From Stenotrophomonas sp. 610A2 (GTDB lineage: Bacteria; Pseudomonadota; Gammaproteobacteria; Xanthomonadales; Xanthomonadaceae), in NCBI RefSeq assembly GCF_030549615.1, contig NZ_CP130832.1, positions 4,414,001 to 4,478,000 of the forward strand: a DNA stretch of 64,000 bases. Direction: 5' to 3'. The position numbers were made by a program, and so were the translations under genes. The notes beneath the pieces were generated by a model that had not been told where the DNA came from, did not search any database, and was given only the letters and a program-made list of their open reading frames with translations. Shown here in pieces: positions 8,858 to 19,425 of the stretch (within the stretch, counting starts at the first letter, position 1; every line of letters begins with the position of its first letter).

Positions 8858-10654
8858 TTACTTGCGGCGCTGGGCCGGTACGAAGACTTCGTTGACTGCG
8901 GTGGCCAGCTGATCCGGCGGCAACAGGCCCTGGTCGAGCAGGAAGTTGTTGAACGCCAGGCGGTCGAACTTGTCGCCCAGTGCCAGCTCGGTCTGCATGC
9001 GCAGTTCCATGATGCGGGTGTAGCCGTAGAAGTAGCTGCAGGCCTGGCCCGGCGAACGCACGGTGTAGCGGTCCAGTTCCTGCGTTGCCATTGCCTCGGA
9101 CAGACCAACGCCTTCCACCAGCACCTTGCGGGCACGCTCGCGGTCGGTCTGGCCGAGGTTGAGCGCGGGGTCAAGCATGGCGCGGGCGGCGCGCAGCAGG
9201 CGGAACTGCAGCGCGATCATCTGCCCATCCAGCGGCTCGAACGGCACCATCTCGGCCTCGGCATACAGCGCCCAGCCTTCAACATTCACCGAGTTGAAGG
9301 CGAACATGGTGCGCGCCAGCGAGATGCCACGCTCGACCATCGCCGCAAACTGCAGGTCATGGCCGGGGAGGCCTTCGTGTGCGCTCAGCGTCCACGCTGC
9401 CGAACCGAAGTTGAAGTCGTCGTACTGCGCCTTCTCGCCCGAGGCAGGGTTGCCCAGCGGCAACACGAAGGTGCCCTGCTGGCCGGTATTGCCGACCAGC
9501 GGCGCCGGCAGGTAATGCGGTGCCGGTGACGCGGCGCTTTCGGCTTCACTGCCCAGGCGCATCTGCAGCGGACGCTGCGGCACGTCGACGATGCCCTGCT
9601 TGTGGATGATCGGGTCGATCGCGTCGATGACGCCGCGGTAATGCGATTCAAGCTGGTCGTTGCTGATCTTGTCCTGCTTCAGCGCGCGGATCACCGCCAC
9701 GTAATCGGTATTGTCGGCGACCTTCAAACCCTTGGCCTGTACCACCAGCGGTGCCAGCTGGCGCATCATCGCGCGGGTTTCCATGTACTCGAGCTGGGCA
9801 CGCTGCATCAGCAGCGCCGGATCGATGTCCACACCCACTTCCTTGAGCTGGAAGGCATACAGCTCGGCCGGCAGGCGGTTGTCGGTGCGTGCCTTGGGCA
9901 GCACTTCCTTGCTGGTCCAGGCGATGTAGTCCTTCATCTGCGTGGACAGCTCGGCCAGCGAGGCATCGGCGCCGTCGATCTTGTATTTGGCGAACAGCTT
10001 GCCTATGCCGGCGATGTAGGTATCGACATTGGCCAGCGCCTGATCCACCTCAATCTTGGTCGGCTGCAACAGGTTGGGCGTGCCGCTCTTTTCCTCGTAG
10101 CGCTGGCGCGCCAGGGTGGCCAATGGCTGCGTGCCCGGCGCCTTGCCGAGGTAGGCATTGAGTCGGTCCAGTGCCTTGGCACGGCGCGCTTCGGGAACCT
10201 GGTCGGACAGCAGGCCGTTGATGCCGCCAAACACAGTCTGCGGCACGTCCATCCACGGCATCAGGTGCTGTTCGTTGAGGGTGCTGCTTTCGATGTTGCG
10301 CTCGGCGGCGCCGATCATGATCTCCAGGTCCTGGCGCAGATTGGGATCGCGCTCGACCTGCAGCTTCTCGCGCAGCTGGTCGCGCGCCTTGTTCATCGCG
10401 GCACGGTAGCGCGCGGCATTGTCCGGGCGCAGATCGACGACCTTGTCGTCATAGCCCGGCACGCCGAAGAAGCTGGTCATTTCAGGCTGGAACGGTGCCT
10501 GCGCCTGCAGCAGGATCTGCGCCAGCTCATTGCTGCGCGCAACCCAGGCCGGAGCGGCGGGGGTGGTTTTGGTCGTGGCGGGTGCGGCGGCGGTCGCGGT
10601 GAGCGGCAGTGGCGCGGCCAGTGCAAGGGCGACGGCGAGGACGAGAGGCTTCAT
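8858..10654 (-). CDS. Secreted DUF885-family metallopeptidase-like protein
   Basis: A 598-residue exported protein. The ATG at 10654 gives a clean signal peptide (MKPLVLAVALALAAPLPL, cleavage after the Ala-rich stretch near residue 25), whereas the longer open frame to 10756 runs into repeats. The DUF885 signature HEGLPGHDLQF (HExxPGH) is present near residue 430. This motif suggests zinc-dependent peptidase chemistry, and characterised relatives act on short peptides. Helical character is high throughout. It is probably periplasmic and, together with the DPP IV gene upstream, suggests peptide scavenging. The exact substrate is unknown. Confidence 0.82.
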   Translation of the reverse strand: MKPLVLAVALALAAPLPLTATAAAPATTKTTPAAPAWVARSNELAQILLQAQAPFQPEMTSFFGVPGYDDKVVDLRPDNAARYRAAMNKARDQLREKLQVERDPNLRQDLEIMIGAAERNIESSTLNEQHLMPWMDVPQTVFGGINGLLSDQVPEARRAKALDRLNAYLGKAPGTQPLATLARQRYEEKSGTPNLLQPTKIEVDQALANVDTYIAGIGKLFAKYKIDGADASLAELSTQMKDYIAWTSKEVLPKARTDNRLPAELYAFQLKEVGVDIDPALLMQRAQLEYMETRAMMRQLAPLVVQAKGLKVADNTDYVAVIRALKQDKISNDQLESHYRGVIDAIDPIIHKQGIVDVPQRPLQMRLGSEAESAASPAPHYLPAPLVGNTGQQGTFVLPLGNPASGEKAQYDDFNFGSAAWTLSAHEGLPGHDLQFAAMVERGISLARTMFAFNSVNVEGWALYAEAEMVPFEPLDGQMIALQFRLLRAARAMLDPALNLGQTDRERARKVLVEGVGLSEAMATQELDRYTVRSPGQACSYFYGYTRIMELRMQTELALGDKFDRLAFNNFLLDQGLLPPDQLATAVNEVFVPAQRRK

Positions 10655-10756
10655 GGACAGCTCCGTAAGGGATGGGCTGACCGTACGCAGTAGCTGCCGG
10701 TGCGGCAAGGGTAGGAAGTGGGGGTGTTCTGGGGTTTGGGACGACAGCAGGAGCAA

Positions 10757-10861
10757 AGCTCACCCCTCCCCGGCCCTCCCCTTCGCTACGCGAAAGGGAG
10801 GGAGCTAAGCTCAGCCCCCTCCCTTTGCCGAAGGCAAGGGGAGGGTTGGGGAGGGGGGCTT
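10757..10861. repeat. CCCTCCC/GGGAGGG repeat modules between two peptidase genes
   Basis: Two facing arms, CACCCCTCCCCGGCCCTCCC and GGGGAGGGTTGGGGAGGGG, flank CGCTACGCG and GCCGAAGGC loops. This fills most of the 260-base gap between the DUF885 gene and the DPP IV gene, which read in the same direction. The repeat probably separates their transcripts. Confidence 0.8.
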
Positions 10862-10914
10862 TTGGCTTCAAGCCTGCAAGCCCCCTCACCCACTCATCAA
10901 AACAACAACGCCCC

Positions 10915-13176
<2,262 letters not shown>

Positions 13177-13242
13177 CTAGCGAACCACGGCCTGCTGTGC
13201 TTCCATCGAAAGTCCTGCTTCGACGATCCCGTTCGCACCCAC

Positions 13243-14556
13243 ATGACCGATTCCGCTCCACACCTGCGCTGGCAGGCCGCCGTCCATGCCTACGCCAGCC
13301 ACCTCAACGATTACGTCGCCCGTGGTGATGCCTGCAACTGGAAGAACATGGGCCAGCCGCAGGATCCACCCGATCTGTCGGCGCTGTTGCCGACCTTGAT
13401 GGAAGCGTTGCGCGCAGCCAATGCCAACGGCGACGAGGCGGCACTGGCGCAGCTGCGCGGGCAGTGGCCGCCGCTGCATGAGGCCACCCAGCCGCTGCTG
13501 GAGGCCAATGGCCAGGGCTTCAGCGCGCTGGCCTGGCTGCCCGACGGCAGCCTGCTGGTGCGCACCGGTGCCTGGTACGAGCCGGGCCAGGTGCTGATGG
13601 TGCAGGGGCTGGAAACCCGCTCGCTGAACGACGTGGTGATGTTCGGCAGCAGCCCGGACCGGCAGCTGGTGGCGCTGGCCACGGACGGGCACATCCGCAT
13701 CATGCACAACGCACGGACCGGGCCCGTCGCCGAACTTCCGCTGCCACGTGGCGACGAGGCCTTGCCGGCAAACCTGGCCGCCTTGGCCGAAGCCGAAGAC
13801 CAGGCCGTGATCCAGCAGCTGATCCCCTTCAACGACGGCCAGCGCGCGGTGGTGGTGCGTGCCGATGGCGTGTTCCTGTGCAGCGCCGGCGGCATCCAGC
13901 GGCTGTTGCCGACCGCCGACGAACTGCAGGAACAAGCTGCCGACGAGGACCCTTATGCGGTGCGGCTGGACATGGTCCATGCCGCGGTCTCGCCCGATGG
14001 CCAGTGGATCGCCTGCGGCCAGCAGGATGGCCACCACCGGATTTTCGATAGCCACGGCCAGGCGGTGTGCACGATTGGCCCGCACGGAGAGTATCCGCAC
14101 CACGCAGCGTTCTTCGCCGATGGCCAGCATGTCGCGCTGAACGCCTGCCACTTCTACAACGGCGCCACCATCGCAGTGGAAACCGCCGCCTTTGGCCAGA
14201 TCAACACCGACTTCTACGAAGACCATCCGGCACTGCGGGTGGTAGACCCGGGCGGGCGCATCTACGCCAGCGCAGCCGTGGCCGGCGGGCTGGTGCTGGG
14301 CGACGCCTATGGTTACCTGCGCGCGGTGGATGCAGCCGGCAACCTGCTATGGAAGCAGCATGTCGGCAGCACCATCAGTGCGATGGCCAGTTCCGCCGAT
14401 GGCCGCCTGCTGGCGGTGGGCAGCTATTCGGGCACGGTGCACCTGCTCGACCTGACATCGACCGCCGCCACTCCGGAGCAGGTCGGTGTGGGTGCACACC
14501 CGGAGATACGCCGCTGGCTGTTCTGGAAGCAGGAAGCCACGCCGCTGGCGTGGTGA
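13243..14556 (+). CDS. Beta-propeller (WD40/PQQ-like) protein of unknown function
   Basis: A 437-residue protein without signal peptide or membrane helix, so probably cytosolic. The first 90 residues are helical. From about residue 95 on, repeating strand-rich blocks appear that end in motifs such as SPDRQLVALATDGHIRI, SPDGQWIACGQQDGHHRIF and SADGRLLAVGSYSGTVHLLD. These are the D-G-x-x-L-A-x-G-x-x-D/S-G pattern of WD40-like propeller blades. No catalytic motif is visible. Its start is divergent from DPP IV, 102 bases away. I cannot assign a role; a scaffold or ligand-binding role would fit the fold. Confidence 0.65.
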   Translation: MTDSAPHLRWQAAVHAYASHLNDYVARGDACNWKNMGQPQDPPDLSALLPTLMEALRAANANGDEAALAQLRGQWPPLHEATQPLLEANGQGFSALAWLPDGSLLVRTGAWYEPGQVLMVQGLETRSLNDVVMFGSSPDRQLVALATDGHIRIMHNARTGPVAELPLPRGDEALPANLAALAEAEDQAVIQQLIPFNDGQRAVVVRADGVFLCSAGGIQRLLPTADELQEQAADEDPYAVRLDMVHAAVSPDGQWIACGQQDGHHRIFDSHGQAVCTIGPHGEYPHHAAFFADGQHVALNACHFYNGATIAVETAAFGQINTDFYEDHPALRVVDPGGRIYASAAVAGGLVLGDAYGYLRAVDAAGNLLWKQHVGSTISAMASSADGRLLAVGSYSGTVHLLDLTSTAATPEQVGVGAHPEIRRWLFWKQEATPLAW

Positions 14557-14616
14557 TTCCACTGCCGCGCAGCGTGCCGCCGGTTTGGCGGCCGCTGCCC
14601 GGTCCCCTGCTACGTA

Positions 14617-15306
14617 TCAGCGCTGGCCGAACAGCAGGCGCTTTTCCTCGTCGCTGAGCGGCTGCCCGGCCTGCGGGTTGACCGTCGGCCCGACCGCATA
14701 GGCACGCTGGGTAGCCGGGCGCTCGGCGATGGCCTGGTGCCAGCGGCGCAGGTGCGGGAAGGCCTCGAAGTCCACCGGCAACTTGGCGTAGGCACCAATC
14801 CACGGGTAGCTGGCCATGTCAGCGATGCCGTACTCGTTGCCACCCAGGTAGGCCGACTCGGACAGGCGCTTGTCCATCACCCGGTGCAGGCGCCGTACCT
14901 CGCTGTCATAGCGTTCGATCGCGTAGGGAATGCGCTCCGGCGCATAGACGTTGAAGTGGCCCATCTGCCCACTCATCGGGCCGAGACCGCCCATCTGCCA
15001 GAACAGCCATTCCAGCGTGGCGGCACGACCGCGCAGGTCGCCGGGGATGAAGCGGCCGGTCTTTTCGGCCAGGTACAGCAGGATGGCGCCGGACTCGAAC
15101 ACACTTAGCGGCGCGCCGCCGTCGGCCGGGGCATGGTCGACGATGGCCGGCATCTTGTTGTTCGGCGAAATGGCGAGGAATTCCGGCAGGAACTGGTCGC
15201 CCTTGCCGATGTTGACCGGGTGCACGCGGTACTCCAGCCCGGCCTCTTCCAGGAACAAGGTGATCTTGTGGCCATTGGGAGTAGGCCAGTAATAAAGGTC
15301 GATCAT
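14617..15306 (-). CDS. yfcG: Glutathione S-transferase, YfcG-type disulfide-bond reductase
   Basis: A 229-residue cytosolic thioredoxin-fold protein. The N-terminal domain has the TPNGHKITLFLEE motif, in which Asn replaces the usual catalytic Ser/Tyr. This is diagnostic of the nu-class/Ure2p-like group that includes E. coli YfcG, which reduces disulfides using two glutathiones. NNKMPAIVD with cis-Pro and FESGAILLYLAEKTG (glutathione gamma-Glu contact) follow, then the all-helical C domain with MSGQMGHFNVYAPE. Length matches the family. The start ATG at 15306 is the first in frame. Confidence 0.85.
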   Translation of the reverse strand: MIDLYYWPTPNGHKITLFLEEAGLEYRVHPVNIGKGDQFLPEFLAISPNNKMPAIVDHAPADGGAPLSVFESGAILLYLAEKTGRFIPGDLRGRAATLEWLFWQMGGLGPMSGQMGHFNVYAPERIPYAIERYDSEVRRLHRVMDKRLSESAYLGGNEYGIADMASYPWIGAYAKLPVDFEAFPHLRRWHQAIAERPATQRAYAVGPTVNPQAGQPLSDEEKRLLFGQR

Positions 15307-15413
15307 GAATACGCCTCGGCGGAACCATCCTCAGGGGCTCCTACGGTAGCCGCTTGGCAGCCTTCCGGGCGACCGGTAACCTGCGCTGTTTCCGCAACGC
15401 ACCATCCTTCCCA

Positions 15414-16004
15414 ATGTCCGAACACAAACCGCTGAGTCCGCTCTCGTCCCTGATCTTCGCCTCGCGCTGGCTGCAGCTGCCGCTGTATCTGGGGCTGATC
15501 ATCGCGCAATGCGTCTACGTGTTCCTGTTCGGCAAGGAGCTGTGGCACCTGATCTCCCATGCCAGCACCTGGAGCGAGCAGCAGATCATGCTGATCGTGC
15601 TGGGCCTGATCGACGTGGTGATGATCTCCAACCTGCTGGTGATGGTGATCGTCGGCGGCTACGAGACCTTCGTCTCGCGCCTGCGCCTGCAGGGCCATCC
15701 GGACCAGCCGGAGTGGCTGAGCCACGTCAACGCTTCCGTGCTGAAGGTGAAGCTGGCGATGGCGATCATCGGCATCTCCTCCATCCACCTGCTCAAGACC
15801 TTCATCGAATCCAGCCAGGTCGGCCTGCCACTGTGCACCAAGGACCTGATCGCCTCCGGTGACCTGTGCACCAAGTTCACCAGCGACGGCGTGATGTGGC
15901 AGACCATCATCCACTGCGTGTTCATCCTGTCGGCCATTGGCATCGCCTGGACCGACAAGCTGATGTCCAACGGCCACGCCAAGCCGGCAGCCAACGGGCA
16001 CTGA
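15414..16004 (+). CDS. YqhA/UPF0114-family inner-membrane protein
   Basis: A 196-residue membrane protein with four likely helices (around residues 18-40, 55-85, 115-135 and 160-180). The family is found in most proteobacteria (TIGR00645/UPF0114) and its function is poorly defined. The [15 protein letters not shown] start and the [20 protein letters not shown] segment are the conserved family blocks. I used the ATG at 15414, because the extra residues of the longer frame (from 15354) are charged and not family-like. A hairpin terminator follows directly. Confidence 0.8.
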   Translation: MSEHKPLSPLSSLIFASRWLQLPLYLGLIIAQCVYVFLFGKELWHLISHASTWSEQQIMLIVLGLIDVVMISNLLVMVIVGGYETFVSRLRLQGHPDQPEWLSHVNASVLKVKLAMAIIGISSIHLLKTFIESSQVGLPLCTKDLIASGDLCTKFTSDGVMWQTIIHCVFILSAIGIAWTDKLMSNGHAKPAANGH

Positions 16005-16018
16005 GCAACACCAAGGGC

Positions 16019-16041
16019 GGGCGTCACACCATGTGACGCCC
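16019..16041 (+). terminator. Hairpin terminator after the UPF0114 gene
   Basis: GGGCGTCACA and TGTGACGCCC make a perfect 10-bp stem with a 3-base loop, followed by a weak T-rich run (CTCTTTCATTT). It is placed 14 bases after the stop codon. Confidence 0.7.
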
Positions 16042-16200
16042 GTCACTCTTTCATTTCAGCGTCATCATCGGCCCCCGCTTACCGCGCCGTCGATGCTAGA
16101 TTCGCGCTTCACTGCTGATGGGTACGGCATCGGGAAATGCCATCGCCTCACGCCGCCAAGGCCAACGCAGTCCACGTTCGTCGATTCAAGGGGATGTTTG

Positions 16201-17199
16201 ATGTCGTACGTCATGAAGAAAGGCAAGCTGCGCCTGCTCGTACCCGCTGTTCTGTTGACCACCCTGGTCGCCTGTTCCGGCAAGGATGAACCCGCCGCAC
16301 CGGCAGCTGCGCCGGCCGCACCCGCAGCAGCTGCACCCGCCGCACCGGCGGTAGCGGAAAAGGTCCAGGCCATGGACACCCAGCAGCTGCGTGACATGGC
16401 CAGCGCCGCCCTGCGCGAGAACCGCATGTATGCGCCGGCCGGCGACAACGCCATGGAGTACTACCTCGCCCTGCGCGACAAGCTGCCCGACGACGCCTCG
16501 ATCAAGAGCGCGCTGACCGACCTGCAGCCCTACACCCTGATCGCCGCCGAGCAGGCCTTGAGCCGTGAGGATTTCACCGAGACCCAGCGCCTGATCGCAC
16601 TGGTCGAGAAGGTGGACCCGACCGCACCGGCACTGCCGCGCCTGAAGCAGGGCGTCACCGGCAGCATGCAGGTGGCCGAACGTCGCACCGTGGAAGAAGC
16701 CGACAAGGCCAAGAAGGACGCCGAAACCCGCGCCAAGCAGCAGGTCGAACAGCAGCGCCTGGCCCAGCAGCAGGCCGCCGAAGCCACCGCTGCCCAGCAG
16801 CTGGCGGCCAAGCAGGAAGCCGCGCGCAAGGACAGCGAGCGCCAGGAAGCCGAGCGTCAGGCCGCCGCCCGTCGCGAAGCCGAGCAGCGCAGCGCTGCGC
16901 AAGCCGCCGCCCAGCAGGCCGCCGCGCCCAAGCCGGCCGCAGCACCGGCGCTGCGTGCCGTCAGCACCCCCGCCCCGCGTTACCCGGCCGATGCGCTGCG
17001 TTCGGGCACCTCCGGCGAAGTGCTGGTGGAGCTGACCATCGGCACCGACGGCTCGGTCACCGACGCCCGCGTATTGCGCGCCACCCCGGCACGCACCTTC
17101 GACCGTGAAGCCTTGAATGCGGTGAAGCGCTGGAAGTTCGAGCCGATCAGCAGCCCGACCACCACGCGTCGTACGCTGGCGTTTGCGCCGAACAAGTAA
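16201..17199 (+). CDS. TonB C-terminal-domain lipoprotein
   Basis: A 332-residue protein in three parts. Residues 1-22 are a lipoprotein signal with lipobox LVAC and mature start CSGKDE. An Ala/Pro-rich stretch and a helical region with TPR-like spacing (to about 165) are followed by a long Gln/Ala/Glu/Lys coiled-coil-like segment (about 160-245). The last 80 residues are a TonB C-terminal domain (RYPADALRSGTSGEVLVELT, RAFDREAL-like block, VKRWKFEPI). TonB proteins normally carry an uncleaved N-terminal helix in the inner membrane, whereas here a cleavable lipobox replaces it. Relatives are usually called energy transducer TonB. No ExbB/ExbD genes are adjacent. ATG at 16201 was preferred over the longer frame from 16033. 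Confidence 0.8.
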   Translation: MSYVMKKGKLRLLVPAVLLTTLVACSGKDEPAAPAAAPAAPAAAAPAAPAVAEKVQAMDTQQLRDMASAALRENRMYAPAGDNAMEYYLALRDKLPDDASIKSALTDLQPYTLIAAEQALSREDFTETQRLIALVEKVDPTAPALPRLKQGVTGSMQVAERRTVEEADKAKKDAETRAKQQVEQQRLAQQQAAEATAAQQLAAKQEAARKDSERQEAERQAAARREAEQRSAAQAAAQQAAAPKPAAAPALRAVSTPAPRYPADALRSGTSGEVLVELTIGTDGSVTDARVLRATPARTFDREALNAVKRWKFEPISSPTTTRRTLAFAPNK

Positions 17200-17215
17200 G
17201 CGGTTCTTGCTTGCG

Positions 17216-17246
17216 AAAAAGGCCCGGATCGCTCCGGGCCTTTTTT
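17216..17246 (+). terminator. Rho-independent terminator after the TonB lipoprotein gene
   Basis: AAAAAGGCCCGGA-TCGC-TCCGGGCCTTTTTT is a strong stem with a T-run, placed 16 bases after the stop. A near-copy (AGGCCCGGAGTGATCCGGGCCT) occurs at about 17339-17363. Confidence 0.9.
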
Positions 17247-17253
17247 GTTTTGG

Positions 17254-17443
17254 GTAGTGCCGAGCCATGCTCGGCAGAGGCCTTACCGGTAGAGCCCCTT
17301 GCCGAGCATGGCTCGGCACTACAGTTGGGGCAAAAGCAAAGGCCCGGAGTGATCCGGGCCTTTGTTGTTCTTGGTAGTGCCGAGCCATGCTCGGCAGAAG
17401 CCTTGCCGGTAAAGCCCATGCCGAGCGTGGCTCGGCACTACAG
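17254..17443. repeat. Four GTGCCGAGCCATGCTCGGCA palindromes as two facing pairs
   Basis: The element TAGTGCCGAGCCATGCTCGGCA occurs four times, alternating in orientation: at about 17256, 17304, 17374 and 17420. The block of palindrome pair plus GGCCCGGA...TCCGGGCC hairpin is itself duplicated. The family resembles the short palindromic repeats known in Stenotrophomonas. Each copy and each pair can form RNA hairpins between the convergent genes. Confidence 0.85.
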
Positions 17444-17450
17444 GGGGAGC

Positions 17451-18644
17451 TCAGCCCGAGATCGCCAGGCGCTCCTGGCGATAACGCCATACCGCTACCG
17501 CCCACAGCAGCACTGCCAGCAACACCGAGGCGCCCAGATATACCGCCCATTGCGTGGCCGAAGGCATCTCGCCGCGGGTGACCTTGACCAGCATCTGGTT
17601 CTGCGACAGGAACGGCACCGCGTACTGCCACAGCTGGGTGTCCTTCAGCGGGTAGGCCATCAAGGCATAACCCGGCAGCATCGGCAGCAACATCAACCAG
17701 ACCATGTGGCTCTGTGCTTCCTTCATGCTCTTGGCGCTGGCCGACAGGCAGGTCAGCAGGGCGGTGCCGATCAGCACCAGCGGCAGCAGGATCACCAGCA
17801 GCTTGCCCATCGCCGCGAAGCTCACGTCCAGCGAGCGCGCCGCGCCACCACCAATGCTGGCACTGATCTTGAACGAGATCAGGATCAGCAGCATCGACGC
17901 CAGACCCAACAACACCGCCGCCAGCATCTTGCCGCTGACCAGCGCACCGCGTGCTGCCGGCGTGGCCAGCAAGGGCTCCAGCGACTGCCGCTCACGTTCA
18001 CCAGCGGTGGTGTCCATGGCCAGATGCGAGCCGCCGATGAAGGCAAACAGCATCAGCACCAGCGGCAACACCACCGACAGGAAGATGCCGCGCTTGGCCT
18101 CGGCCGTTGCCAGATCGCGGGTGCCAACGTTGACCGGTGCGGCCACCATCGGATTGACGCCACGTGCCAGCAGGCGCAAGGCACCTACTGATTGCCCGTA
18201 GGCAGTCAGCACATTGCGTACGCGAGCGATCTGCACGTCGCCGGTACGGCGCGTGGTATCAGCAACGATCTCCACCTTGGCCGGCTTGCCGGCCTGCCAA
18301 TCGGCAGCGAAGTTCTCGTCGATCACCAGGGCCAGGTCTTCGCGCTGGCTGCGGATCAGTGCTTCGTAGTCAGCCGGTGCCTCGGTGGCATTGATGCCGC
18401 GGCTGGCCAGGAAGGCAACCAGGTTCGGGGCACGGGCGATGCCTACCACCGGGATGCTCAAGTCCTTCTCCAACTGCGTCTCGGCACGCAGGTTGGTGAG
18501 CTTGTTCATGCCCAGGAACAGCAGCGGGTACAGCAGCGGCGCGGTCAGCAAGGTCAGCAGGAAGGTGCGGCGGTCACGGGCGAAGTCGCGCAGCTCCTTG
18601 CGCATCACCGTGAAGATGGCGCGGAAATATCCAGTCTGGCTCAT
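17451..18644 (-). CDS. ABC-2 type exporter permease, NatB-like
   Basis: A 397-residue inner-membrane subunit. One helix near residues 28-45 is followed by a large soluble, presumably periplasmic domain (about 50-185, beginning after NKLTNLRAETQLEKDL). Five to six helices follow (about 190-385). This architecture matches NatB of Bacillus and related ABC-2 permeases. It overlaps the ATPase gene by 4 bases (ATGA), so the two are translationally coupled and form one exporter. The NatA/NatB name implies Na+ export in Bacillus, but the substrate here is not shown by sequence. Confidence 0.83.
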   Translation of the reverse strand: MSQTGYFRAIFTVMRKELRDFARDRRTFLLTLLTAPLLYPLLFLGMNKLTNLRAETQLEKDLSIPVVGIARAPNLVAFLASRGINATEAPADYEALIRSQREDLALVIDENFAADWQAGKPAKVEIVADTTRRTGDVQIARVRNVLTAYGQSVGALRLLARGVNPMVAAPVNVGTRDLATAEAKRGIFLSVVLPLVLMLFAFIGGSHLAMDTTAGERERQSLEPLLATPAARGALVSGKMLAAVLLGLASMLLILISFKISASIGGGAARSLDVSFAAMGKLLVILLPLVLIGTALLTCLSASAKSMKEAQSHMVWLMLLPMLPGYALMAYPLKDTQLWQYAVPFLSQNQMLVKVTRGEMPSATQWAVYLGASVLLAVLLWAVAVWRYRQERLAISG

Positions 18645-19396
18645 GCGTGCAGGCCCTCCTCGCTGCCGATCAGTTTCACGAACGCGTCTTCCAGGTTGCT
18701 CTCATGGGCCTGCTCGCGCAGCTCATCCGGCGTGCCCTGGGCAACCACCCTGCCCTGCGCGATGATCACGATGCGGTCACACAGCGCGGCGACCTCCTGC
18801 ATGATGTGGCTGGAGAAGATCACGCAGCGGCCTTCCTCGCGCAGCTCCTTGAGGAAGCCACGCAGGCCACGGGTGGTCATCACGTCCAGGCCGTTGGTCG
18901 GCTCATCGAGGATGACGTTGCGCGGATCGTGGATCAGCGCGCGGGCGATTGCGGTCTTGGTGCGCTGGCCCTGGCTGAAGCCTTCGGTCGCACGATCGAG
19001 GAAATCCTCCATCTGCAGCGCCTTGGCCAGGCGCGCGGTGCGCTCGACGATGGCGGCCGAACTCATGCCATGCAGTTCGCCGAAGTAATCGATGTTCTCG
19101 CGGGCGGTCAGGCGCTTGTACACGCCACGCGCATCCGGCAATACGCCGAGACTGCGGCGCACTGCATTGGGGTCAACCGCGGCGTCGACGCCATCGACCA
19201 GCACGCGGCCGCTTTCCGGCGTCATCAGCGTGTACAGCATGCGCAGCGTAGTGGTCTTGCCGGCGCCATTGGGGCCGAGCAGACCGGTGATCTGGCCATC
19301 GTGGGCGGTGAAGCCCACGTCATCCACGGCAATCACCGGCGTCTTGTCCTTGCCCCTGCCGGGGAAGGTCTTGCGGAGTCGTTCTGCAACGATCAT
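18641..19396 (-). CDS. ABC exporter ATP-binding protein, NatA-like
   Basis: A 251-residue ATPase: Walker A GPNGAGKTTTLRML, a signature loop in the divergent form FSQGQRTKTAIARAL, Walker B VILDEPTNGLDV, and the switch His in FSSHIMQEV. It partners the downstream permease, whose start overlaps its stop. It lies 29 bases after a secreted S33 hydrolase gene in the same direction, so both probably belong to the operon headed by the membrane protein and XRE regulator at 21-22 kb. The Gln in place of the second signature Gly is seen in NatA-type subunits. Confidence 0.87.
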   Translation of the reverse strand: MIVAERLRKTFPGRGKDKTPVIAVDDVGFTAHDGQITGLLGPNGAGKTTTLRMLYTLMTPESGRVLVDGVDAAVDPNAVRRSLGVLPDARGVYKRLTARENIDYFGELHGMSSAAIVERTARLAKALQMEDFLDRATEGFSQGQRTKTAIARALIHDPRNVILDEPTNGLDVMTTRGLRGFLKELREEGRCVIFSSHIMQEVAALCDRIVIIAQGRVVAQGTPDELREQAHESNLEDAFVKLIGSEEGLHA

Positions 19397-19425
19397 GTAA
19401 GCAATTCCTCAGTGATGCGGTGATG

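Noticed and set aside
9602-10693. 363-codon plus-strand frame opposite the DUF885 gene
   Set aside because: Antisense shadow with Gln/His/Arg-rich composition; the opposite strand has a signal peptide and HExxPGH motif.
16186-17631. 481-codon open frame on the minus strand across the TonB lipoprotein and the palindromic repeats
   Set aside because: It runs through repeats and a terminator and is Gly-rich without domain structure; antisense shadow.
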